Shown one piece after another: positions 33,783-39,340 of a stretch of 39,340 bases of DNA (the stretch's first letter is position 1; each line of letters begins with the position of its first letter). A program made the position numbers and the translations under genes. Under the pieces are notes generated by a model. The model searched no databases. It saw nothing but the letters and a program-made list of their open reading frames with translations, and had not been told where the DNA came from. The DNA is taken from NCBI RefSeq assembly GCF_028863945.1, contig NZ_JARBEA010000022.1:1-39340 (forward strand). Reading direction: 5' to 3'. This DNA comes from Jeotgalibaca caeni. GTDB taxonomy: Bacteria; Bacillota; Bacilli; Lactobacillales; Aerococcaceae.

Positions 33783-34394
33783 TTATCCATTTTGGTTATT
33801 CATGACACCTGACATATTGCGATAGATGATTTCGAAACAGATATCGCCCATTTCTTCTGGACTTTCTTTCATACCTCCTTGAAGCCACGAATGAATCAGC
33901 CCTTCTACCGCATAGGAAATTGCTGCAACAAGATAGACTGGCGGTACTTCTGTCTGCGAATCTTTCATCGTTTCCACAAAGTAATCGTTGAGAATTTCAT
34001 TGAATTTATGGTGGAAGGAGTAGGTACTGTTTTCGCTTAATAAACTCTTGATGAAGCGGTGATTTTCCAGAGCATACTCAAAAATAGCTCCCATCGAGGA
34101 AGAGACTTCTTTTTTCAGTACTTCAGGATCCGAATTCTCAGACACCTTCATCAAAATCGTTTGCCCGATATCTCGCATTTCCACAATCACTTGATTGACA
34201 CTTTTTTCAAACAAATCATACTTATCCACATAATGCAGATAGAATGTCCCGCGGTTGATCCCTGCCAAATCAGTAATTTCTTTCACTGTGATTTCATCGA
34301 TGGACTTCTGTTCGAGTAATTGAGTTAATGCACCTAGTATTTCCCGTTTCGTACGAATGACCCGCCGATCTGTTTGTCTACTCTGATTTCTCAT
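33783..34394 (-). CDS. TetR/AcrR family regulator
   Basis: 203 residues. N-terminal TetR helix-turn-helix: RTKREILGALTQLLEQKSIDEITVKEITDLAGINRGTFYLHYVDKYDLFE-like segment at about 14-63, with AGINRGTFYLHY as recognition helix. The C-terminal half is helical (DhaS/TetR_C_7-like pattern: ENHRFIKSLLSE, YLVAAISYAVEGLIHSWLQGGM), giving a ligand pocket of unknown specificity. GGGGGGA site before ATG 34394. The GTPase gene is next downstream and could be its target or simply a neighbour. Confidence 0.92.
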   Translation of the reverse strand: MRNQSRQTDRRVIRTKREILGALTQLLEQKSIDEITVKEITDLAGINRGTFYLHYVDKYDLFEKSVNQVIVEMRDIGQTILMKVSENSDPEVLKKEVSSSMGAIFEYALENHRFIKSLLSENSTYSFHHKFNEILNDYFVETMKDSQTEVPPVYLVAAISYAVEGLIHSWLQGGMKESPEEMGDICFEIIYRNMSGVMNNQNG

Positions 34395-34545
34395 GGTGTC
34401 CCCCCTCTTCTTCCTATACGACCCTATGCAACCCGTCTATTCGGTAAAAAACAACTGCTTCTAAGTCTCTGCATCCTTTTCTATATTATAATACAAAACA
34501 AGAGTCTTTCACAACAAACAGCAACGTTGAGTTGAATAGTGGCCG

Positions 34546-34557
34546 AATACCGGTATT
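34546..34557. promoter_or_regulatory. perfect 12-bp palindrome upstream of the copper-protein gene
   Basis: AATACCGGTATT, ending three bases before the -35 of the downstream gene. A candidate operator for a metal-responsive regulator; it is not a clear CopY box. Confidence 0.45.
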
Positions 34558-34559
34558 AT

Positions 34560-34588
34560 TTGATTCTTCTAGGGATTACTCCTATAAT
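34560..34588 (+). promoter_or_regulatory. promoter of the cysteine-rich protein gene
   Basis: TTGATT (34560-34565), 17-base spacer, TATAAT (34583-34588), 47 bases before the start codon. Confidence 0.82.
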
Positions 34589-34634
34589 TTAAGGTAAGAA
34601 AGAGGATTCAATTACTTTGAAGGAGTGAAACGAA

Positions 34635-34967
34635 ATGGAACAAGCTACAAAAGACTTGATGAAGGCACTGACGGAATGTATTGCAGCCTGCAACCACTGC
34701 TTTGACGAATGTTTAAAAGAAGAACATGTCAAACATATGGCTGCCTGCATTCGCTCTGATCGGGAGTGCGCGGACATTTGTACTTTGACACTATCGATGC
34801 TCACACGCGAAGGAAGTTTGAAGACCGATATACTGAACTTGTGTGCCATCACATGCCAAGCATGTGGGGAAGAATGTGCAAAGCATGATCACGAGCACTG
34901 TCAAGCTTGCGCTAGAGCCTGCTTTGCCTGTGCAGAAGCTTGCCGGACTCACCCGTTGATGGCTTAG
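34635..34967 (+). CDS. four-helix-bundle copper-binding protein (DUF326/Csp-like)
   Basis: 110 residues with 16 cysteines, at positions 15, 19, 22, 26, 38, 45, 49, 70, 74, 77, 81, 89, 92, 96, 99 and 103. Most follow helical spacing (CxxxC, CxxC) so they would line the core of a four-helix bundle, as in Csp copper-storage proteins and Bacillus YhjQ. No signal peptide, so it would be the cytosolic Csp3-type, holding Cu(I). Histidines (H73-type HDHEH near 84-88) sit between helices. Strong AAGGAG site. No copper pump or chaperone gene lies beside it. Copper binding is inferred from the family, not proved by sequence. Confidence 0.88.
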   Translation: MEQATKDLMKALTECIAACNHCFDECLKEEHVKHMAACIRSDRECADICTLTLSMLTREGSLKTDILNLCAITCQACGEECAKHDHEHCQACARACFACAEACRTHPLMA

Positions 34968-35118
34968 ATTAAGACTTGTTTTTTTAAGTTTTCAAGAAAA
35001 AAGAAGAGTCTGGTTTCCTTACCTTTTAGAAAAGAAAGTGAATATTGATTCTACGTTAATCTTTCGTTTTGATAGAGCAAAAAAAGTTTCGCTATCGCAA
35101 CGATTAGCAGTAAAAAGG
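34968..35118 (-). pseudogene. intergenic with remnant of an IS1182-type transposase
   Basis: Around 35039-35075 the minus strand reads KRKINVESIF, matching QRKIDVEPTF of the transposase at the right end of the window; the DNA is 25/30 identical over the core, with one difference in its central 20 bases. The frame is broken on both sides by stops and no start is present. Position 34974-35014 also forms an A/T-rich hairpin (AGACT/AGTCT) after the copper-protein gene. Nothing else is seen here. Confidence 0.6.
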
Positions 35119-35156
35119 AAAGAGGTCGGGACGTTTGTCCCAACCTCTTCTTTTTT
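35119..35156. terminator. terminator facing the YugP-like gene
   Basis: AAGAGGTCGGGAC, short loop, GTCCCAACCTCTT with flanking A and T tracts; one G-U pair. Can act for the minus-strand protease gene and for plus-strand transcripts. Confidence 0.85.
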
Positions 35157-35163
35157 GTACTTA

Positions 35164-35865
35164 TTAATCTCTTCTTCTTCCACCAAACAGCAGAACGAGT
35201 CGCAAGAGTTGCAAGAAACTCATGATTGCGGCTGCTACATAAGTCAAAGCAGCGGCGTTCAAAACTTTCCGTGCCTTTGGAACTTCGTCGCGTTTCAAAA
35301 TACCGCCATCCAAAATTTGTAACGCACGACGGGAAGCGTTAAATTCAACCGGTAACGTCACAACTTGGAAAATGAAGGTAAAAGAAAACAGCAAAATTCC
35401 CAATTGGATAAATGTCAATCCAGCTTCACCTAAGAAAACTCCTAAGAAAATCATGGGAATGGAAATTGTTTGGCCAAAGTTTGCTACTGGGACTAACCCC
35501 GCACGCAAGCGTAATGGGATGTATCCTTGTTGGTCTTGAATCGCATGGCCCACTTCATGAGCAGCAACACCAATGGCAGCAACAGACGAAGAGTCTGCGG
35601 TAGCGTCGGATAAACGCAATACCTTGTTACGAGAATCGTAATGGTCAGTCAAATTTCCTCTGACACGCTCCACTCGAACATCATGAATGCCTGCTTGTTC
35701 TAGTATATAAATAGCGGCTTGTGTTGCAGTATAACCGCTACGGCTATAATCGTCACTATACTTGGTAAAGGTACGTTTTACATAAGCTTGAGCTGCCATC
35801 GAAATAATTAATCCAATGACAATCAGAATATATGTGGAATCAAGTACTGGGAAAAATAGTGGCAT
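35164..35865 (-). CDS. membrane zinc metallopeptidase, YugP family
   Basis: 233-residue Zn_peptidase_2 protein. Membrane span at 8-28, then a cytoplasmic-facing domain with the zinc motif HEVGH (AAHEVGHAIQDQQGY, about 103-117), a further hydrophobic region (AGLVPVANFGQTISIPMIFLGVFLG to about 175) and a C-terminal span (YVAAAIMSFLQLLRLVLLF). The downstream VEFNASRRALQIL supplies the likely third zinc ligand (E). Length and layout fit Bacillus YugP. Substrates unknown. AGGAGG site before ATG 35865; single-gene unit. Confidence 0.92.
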   Translation of the reverse strand: MPLFFPVLDSTYILIVIGLIISMAAQAYVKRTFTKYSDDYSRSGYTATQAAIYILEQAGIHDVRVERVRGNLTDHYDSRNKVLRLSDATADSSSVAAIGVAAHEVGHAIQDQQGYIPLRLRAGLVPVANFGQTISIPMIFLGVFLGEAGLTFIQLGILLFSFTFIFQVVTLPVEFNASRRALQILDGGILKRDEVPKARKVLNAAALTYVAAAIMSFLQLLRLVLLFGGRRRD

Positions 35866-36012
35866 AATTAGCTTCCTCCTTCTTCTTTAATCAAAGACAG
35901 TATAGCATGGAAATGTGAAAAAACCGTGAAGAATTCACCAAAAGAAAGAGTCATTTATTTGGTGTCTATGCTATCATTATACTACAAATAATAAACGTTA
36001 GAAGGGATATGC

Positions 36013-37125
36013 ATGGCTTACCAGATTGGTTTCCAACAAGTAGAATTCACTCCTCCTGCCGGAATGTGGATGGGAGGATACGCACCAATGCGAACGGCTA
36101 CTGGAATGGCGGATCCTTTGTGGATGAAAGGTTTCGTCATCACCAATCCTTCAACCAAGGAAGCACTTGCTTGCATCACGTATGATCTTGTAGCCATTGA
36201 TCAGTTGTTGCTGGACGAATTAAAACGACAGCTCCTGATTACTTGCCCCGACTGGGACGTTCAAGTTTTCCTGACGGCCACTCATACTCACTCCGGTCCG
36301 GCTGGAACCTTGGATACTCATCCGGCATACAAACAAACGTGGACTCCTATTTTTGGAGAATCCGATGAAGCACTCCTTACCGATTTAGTTAAGAAGAGCA
36401 TGCTCCTCATTCAGCACTGCCTCAAAAATCAAGAACCCTTTCGTTATCAGAAAGGAGTTTCTATTTTGGAAGGGATTGCGACCGACCGAAATGATGCTAG
36501 AAAACCAGGAGATTCGCGTTTAGGAAAAGTGTTGATTGAAACAACGAGTGGAAAACGGCTCCTCCTCTGGCATTTTTCTTGTCATCCCACTGTTTTGTCT
36601 GCCGCTAACCGATTCTATTCAGCAGACCTTCCCGGCGCTGTAGCACATGAGTTGGTGGAATTCGACCAAGTCATGTTTTTCAATGGCAACGCCGGAAACA
36701 TCAGCACCCGCTTCACCCGCTCCGATTCTACTTTTGAGGAAATGATACGCTTCGGCGAACGTATTGCGGCGGAACTCCGCTCGATTAGCGAGGAATCGTG
36801 GGAAACAGTAGCGCACATAAGCGTGAGCCAGCAGTCTGTTTTACTGAAGCAGAAGTCTTCTTCAAATTACTTGTCCATTTCTTATCATATTCTTCGAGTC
36901 GATGACCTCGTCTTCGTAACCGTCCCTGGAGAAATCACATCCGACTTGACCAAAGATTTACGAGAGACCTTAGATGTGTTTATTTTAGGTTACTGCAATG
37001 GTTATGAATTCTATTTCGCTGACGAAGCGTGTTACCGAAACGAGACGTATGAAGCCCAGCACAGTTTCCTTGCTCCTTTCGAAGCAGAAAAATGGATGGA
37101 GCAAGTTGCCGAACAACTTAAGTAA
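36013..37125 (+). CDS. short neutral/alkaline ceramidase-like amidase
   Basis: 370 residues related to the catalytic domain of neutral ceramidases (PF04734). The metal-binding THTHSGPAG (about 91-99) and FSCHPTVLS (around 188-196), and NGNAGNIS near 224-231, where the ceramidase active-site serine normally stands (NxGDxS type), are all visible; FGERIAAELRS follows. Unlike full ceramidases it has no signal peptide and no C-terminal immunoglobulin-like domain and is about half the usual length, so it is probably a cytoplasmic amidohydrolase with another substrate. Weak GAAGGG site, ATG 36013. Flanked by genes that point away, no operon. Confidence 0.75.
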   Translation: MAYQIGFQQVEFTPPAGMWMGGYAPMRTATGMADPLWMKGFVITNPSTKEALACITYDLVAIDQLLLDELKRQLLITCPDWDVQVFLTATHTHSGPAGTLDTHPAYKQTWTPIFGESDEALLTDLVKKSMLLIQHCLKNQEPFRYQKGVSILEGIATDRNDARKPGDSRLGKVLIETTSGKRLLLWHFSCHPTVLSAANRFYSADLPGAVAHELVEFDQVMFFNGNAGNISTRFTRSDSTFEEMIRFGERIAAELRSISEESWETVAHISVSQQSVLLKQKSSSNYLSISYHILRVDDLVFVTVPGEITSDLTKDLRETLDVFILGYCNGYEFYFADEACYRNETYEAQHSFLAPFEAEKWMEQVAEQLK

Positions 37126-37128
37126 GAA

Positions 37129-37170
37129 AAGAAGGAGCTGCCCTTATTGATTGGGCAACTCCTTCTTCTT
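37129..37170. terminator. bidirectional terminator, ceramidase-like gene / pyrP
   Basis: AAGAAGGAGCTGCCC, loop, GGGCAACTCCTTCTT: long stem between convergent genes, ending at the pyrP stop codon. Confidence 0.9.
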
Positions 37171-38507
37171 TATACGTTTGCTTCTTTTTTAGTGTTTTTT
37201 CCTAGTTTAATTTCTGGCACTTCTTTTGGCTCATAAGCTTCTTCGTGCGGCAAAATGAGGTTCAATAAGATTCCAGCAATAGCGCTGAGTGCTGTTCCGG
37301 AAAGTGAGAGGAAACTGAGGTCCAATGTTGCTCCGCCTAGTCCGAGCACCAACATAGAGCTGGCAATAATCAAGTTTCGTACTTGACCGAAGTCTACTTG
37401 CTCTTCAATTAACACTTTCAAACCGTTGCTGGCGATTACCCCATACAGAAGAATCGACATTCCGCCGAGCACTGCGTTTGGAATAGTGGAGATAAGAGCA
37501 GTGAATTTGCCCATGAAGCTGAGTGCGATTGCGAAAAATGCAGCGTTTCGCAGCACAGAAACAGATGCAATCCGCGTCATTCCGATCACGCCTGTATTTT
37601 CACCGTATGTGGTGTTTGCCGGTCCGCCAATAAATGCGGAAACCGCTGTTGCCACGCCGTCTCCAATTAACGTTCTGCTCAAGCCTGGGTCTTTCAAGAA
37701 AGTCCGGTTACAAATTTTCCCGAGTACCGTGTGGTCACCGATGTGTTCTGAAATGGTGACAAGGGCTACAGGGACAATGGCTAATGCTTCTGGTCCTAGA
37801 TAAAATTCATATGATTCAAACCAAGGATTAGCAAATGGCAGATAAAATTGCGGCAGTTCAAACCAGTTTGCTTCCATGACTGGTGTGAAATCTACAATTC
37901 CGACAGCTAATCCGATTAAGTATCCGCCAATCACTCCACAAAGGAAAGGAATGATTTTGAAGAATCCTTTTCCTTTTGTATTCACGAAGGCAGTAATCAG
38001 AAAGGTCAAGGTAGCAACCAACATGTGGCGAACATCTCCGCCTGAAACGTAACCGGCGTTTGTGACAGCAGAGGAGGCCAGACCAAGTCCAATAACCATA
38101 ATCATCGGTCCAATCACAATTGGCGGCAATAAACGATCAATCCACTTGGTTCCTAATAATTTCACTAACGCTGCGATCATAACATAAACAAATCCGACTA
38201 AGATGACTCCTGTTTGTGCTGCACCAATATCACCGCCCATTTGCTCCATGGCTACTCCCATGGCAGTGATATAGGCGAAGGATGATCCTAAATAAACGGG
38301 AACTTTTGCTTTTGTTGCAATTTGATAAATGAGTGTTCCAATCCCACTAGCGAAAAGGGCTACAGATACGGGCAGGCCGAGAATAAGCGGCACAAGAATA
38401 GTAGCTCCGAACATAGCGAATACATGCTGAAAACTCAACAAGAGTCCTTTTAATACAGGTGGTCTATCTTCTACTTCCAACAACAAAGGTCTTTGATTAA
38501 TTGCCAT
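37170..38507 (-). CDS. pyrP: uracil permease (UraA/PyrP, NCS2 family)
   Basis: Proton-coupled uracil uptake protein, 445 residues, about 14 spans. Conserved parts: FQHVFAMFGATILVPLILGLP (about 27-47), PVYLGSSFAYI, ALVTISEHIGDHTVLGKICNRTFL with the substrate-binding glutamate and the NCS2 signature region, and IGGPANTTYGENTGVIGMTR with the second uracil-contacting glutamate. The frame opens upstream to 38564, but ATG 38507 with AAGGAGG is the start and the longer version would cover the attenuator terminator. A PyrR attenuator precedes it, so uridine nucleotides should switch it off. Confidence 0.95.
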   Translation of the reverse strand: MAINQRPLLLEVEDRPPVLKGLLLSFQHVFAMFGATILVPLILGLPVSVALFASGIGTLIYQIATKAKVPVYLGSSFAYITAMGVAMEQMGGDIGAAQTGVILVGFVYVMIAALVKLLGTKWIDRLLPPIVIGPMIMVIGLGLASSAVTNAGYVSGGDVRHMLVATLTFLITAFVNTKGKGFFKIIPFLCGVIGGYLIGLAVGIVDFTPVMEANWFELPQFYLPFANPWFESYEFYLGPEALAIVPVALVTISEHIGDHTVLGKICNRTFLKDPGLSRTLIGDGVATAVSAFIGGPANTTYGENTGVIGMTRIASVSVLRNAAFFAIALSFMGKFTALISTIPNAVLGGMSILLYGVIASNGLKVLIEEQVDFGQVRNLIIASSMLVLGLGGATLDLSFLSLSGTALSAIAGILLNLILPHEEAYEPKEVPEIKLGKNTKKEANV

Positions 38508-38534
38508 ACCTAAATTCCTCCTTATTTTTGGACA

Positions 38535-38640
38535 TAAAAAAATGCCCTCTCGAAAAATTCGCAAAAGGACCTATAGGTATCAAATATGGAATTTGTACCC
38601 TTCTTGATCTCACGGGATCAGCTTAAAGGACTTTGCTCCG
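38535..38640 (-). promoter_or_regulatory. PyrR-dependent attenuator, pyrP leader
   Basis: On the minus strand a PyrR-binding hairpin TGATCCCGTGAGATCA (38605-38620) follows AGTCCTTTAAGC, the usual neighbourhood. Downstream, 38535-38570 is a terminator: GTCCTTT(TG)CGAA, three-base loop, TTCG-AGAGGGC with a T7 tract. This order (anti-antiterminator, then terminator) is that of Bacillus pyr leaders; PyrR with UMP should promote termination. Confidence 0.85.
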
Positions 38641-38643
38641 CAT

Positions 38644-38672
38644 AGTATAGCAAAGCATAAACCAAAAAACAA
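38644..38672 (-). promoter_or_regulatory. pyrP promoter
   Basis: On the minus strand TTGTTT (38667-38672), 17-base spacer, TATACT (38644-38649), just before the PyrR leader. The stretch 38673-38801 shows no gene or clear signal. Confidence 0.75.
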
Positions 38673-38801
38673 GCATGGTTTCTTCCTTTTTATGAGTTTT
38701 ATTCTAATCAAACTTTCCTCAAAGTTTTACATAACCTTCAGAGAAATTTCACACCTTTTCGTTACAATAGTTTCGAACCTAATGAAAAACCTTTTTCTAA
38801 C

Positions 38802-39340
38802 CTATTTTTTTTGAAGAACGGAAGCTGCAACTTCCCTCTTAATCCAATTACGAAGAGGCTGGGACAAAACCAGAAAAATGAATAAAGAAATAGCTCTCGC
38901 AGATCCCTTTTGGGGTGGCGAGAGCCATTTTTTTGTATTTTTTTTGATCTTCTCCCTTTGGGAGCCCTTATGGGCGGTATACTTCCGTAAGTTTACCGCC
39001 ATAAAGGCAAAGCCAAGCTCATTTTTCACCTTCGCCTTGCCCCGAACAGACAGACGGGTGAAACCTAAAATAGCCTTCAGGAAACCGAACGTTGGTTCTA
39101 CGTCAATCTTTCGTTGCGCGTAGATGCCAGCGGTCGATTCTTCTGAAAGCAGGTCTTGAATCAGTCGTTTTTGACGCTCCCACCGCTCGTTGTAGCGGAT
39201 GGTACGATTGTTTCCCTCCTTGGCCTTGGTGCAGTGTGACCGAAGTGGACAGGTGGAACAGTCCGCACATTCATAGACCTTGAAATCACGGGTATACCCA
39301 TATTTGTCCGTCCTGTGGGACCAGTAGCGGAAGGTCAGCT
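38802..39340 (-). CDS. IS1182-type transposase, C-terminal part (cut by window edge)
   Basis: An open frame on the minus strand enters at the right edge (first full codon at 39338) and runs 178 residues to a TAG at 38802-38804. It shows the IS1182/DDE_Tnp_1_6 C-terminal layout: TRDFKVYECADCSTCPLRSHCTK (four cysteine/histidine ligands), then QRKIDVEPTFGFLKA with the final glutamate of the DDE triad, and NELGFAFMAVNLRK. The last ~25 residues are read beyond the hairpin at 38898-38928 and the possible element end. The N-terminal two thirds lie outside the window, so activity cannot be judged. Confidence 0.9.
   Translation of the reverse strand, partial: LTFRYWSHRTDKYGYTRDFKVYECADCSTCPLRSHCTKAKEGNNRTIRYNERWERQKRLIQDLLSEESTAGIYAQRKIDVEPTFGFLKAILGFTRLSVRGKAKVKNELGFAFMAVNLRKYTAHKGSQREKIKKNTKKWLSPPQKGSARAISLFIFLVLSQPLRNWIKREVAASVLQKK
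38855..38870. mobile_element. possible terminal inverted repeat of the IS1182-type element
   Basis: GAGGCTGGGACAAAAC, about 45 bases before the transposase stop in plus-strand orientation, looks like an element end; the other end is not in the window. Assignment is inference. The transposase frame continues past it. Confidence 0.4.
38898..38928. repeat. hairpin inside the 3' end of the transposase gene
   Basis: GCTCTCGC (38893-38900 region) pairs with GCGAGAGC around an A/T-poor loop (TTTTGGGGTGG) and is followed on the minus strand by TATTTCTTT. It may be an element-borne terminator that guards against transcription across the insertion. Confidence 0.45.

Noticed and set aside
35119-35156. 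GGTCGGGAC/GTCCCAACC repeat as an insertion-sequence end
   Set aside because: It looks like the GAGGCTGGGAC end near 38855, but it sits on the wrong side of the transposase remnant and functions on paper as an ordinary terminator.
35038-35322. 94-codon plus-strand open frame between the copper protein and the YugP-like gene
   Set aside because: It runs through the terminator and into the reverse of the protease gene; no family resemblance.
39092-39283. plus-strand 63-codon open frame near the right edge
   Set aside because: Reverse strand of the transposase gene.

Overview
The window is chromosomal DNA from a low-GC Gram-positive bacterium, most likely a member of the Lactobacillales (a Carnobacteriaceae/Enterococcaceae-like genome). 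The signs are strong GGAGG-type ribosome binding sites, frequent TTG/GTG starts, a CIRCE-controlled groESL pair, the Firmicutes block groESL / ydiL-ydiK / rex / ydiF / tsaD-rimI-tsaB, a T-box in front of proS and a PyrR attenuator in front of the uracil permease. No rRNA, tRNA or CRISPR array was seen. The genus cannot be fixed from sequence reading alone.

Layout. 1-9.7 kb is a housekeeping region: groEL and groES (minus strand), a CPBP membrane protease homologue and a small YdiK-like protein (plus), the redox repressor Rex (minus), an ABC-F protein (plus), then the tRNA t6A genes tsaB and tsaD with two RimI-like acetyltransferases between them (minus), and a CsbD stress protein. A triplet of 51-bp hairpin repeats sits behind the ABC-F gene. 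9.7-11.2 kb holds a lone class II galT.

11.3-25.0 kb, all on the minus strand, is a pentose/xylo-oligosaccharide locus in three transcription units: (i) a Gfo/Idh oxidoreductase alone; (ii) GH3 beta-xylosidase - ABC substrate-binding lipoprotein - two permeases - a six-hairpin glycosidase of unassigned family - a DUF624 membrane protein - GH43; (iii) xylA-xylB. Each unit has a readable sigma-A promoter followed at the same distance by a closely related 22-23 bp operator, and two of the three have a cre-like CcpA box over the -35. The reading is that short xylan fragments are imported intact, cleaved in the cytoplasm by the GH3, GH43 and possibly the six-hairpin enzyme, and the xylose is turned into xylulose-5-phosphate by XylA and XylB, under a XylR-type repressor and CcpA. 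The repressor, the transporter ATPase and any secreted xylanase are not in this window.

25-38.5 kb is mixed core genome: an alpha/beta-hydrolase and a DUF896 protein, proS with its T-box, acetyltransferase and unknown genes, a universal stress protein, a DUF4352-like lipoprotein, YlxP, DUF1836-DegV, a membrane GTPase with DUF697, a TetR regulator, a cysteine-rich copper-storage-like protein, a YugP-type metalloprotease, a short ceramidase-like protein and a uracil permease. The window ends inside an IS1182-type transposase (minus strand, cut by the window edge); a decayed fragment of a similar transposase is recognisable at about 35.04-35.07 kb.

The most rewarding part for discovery is the xylo-oligosaccharide regulon: the unassigned glycosidase, a GH43 with an unusual acid-site motif, and an oxidoreductase of unknown substrate that share one operator.
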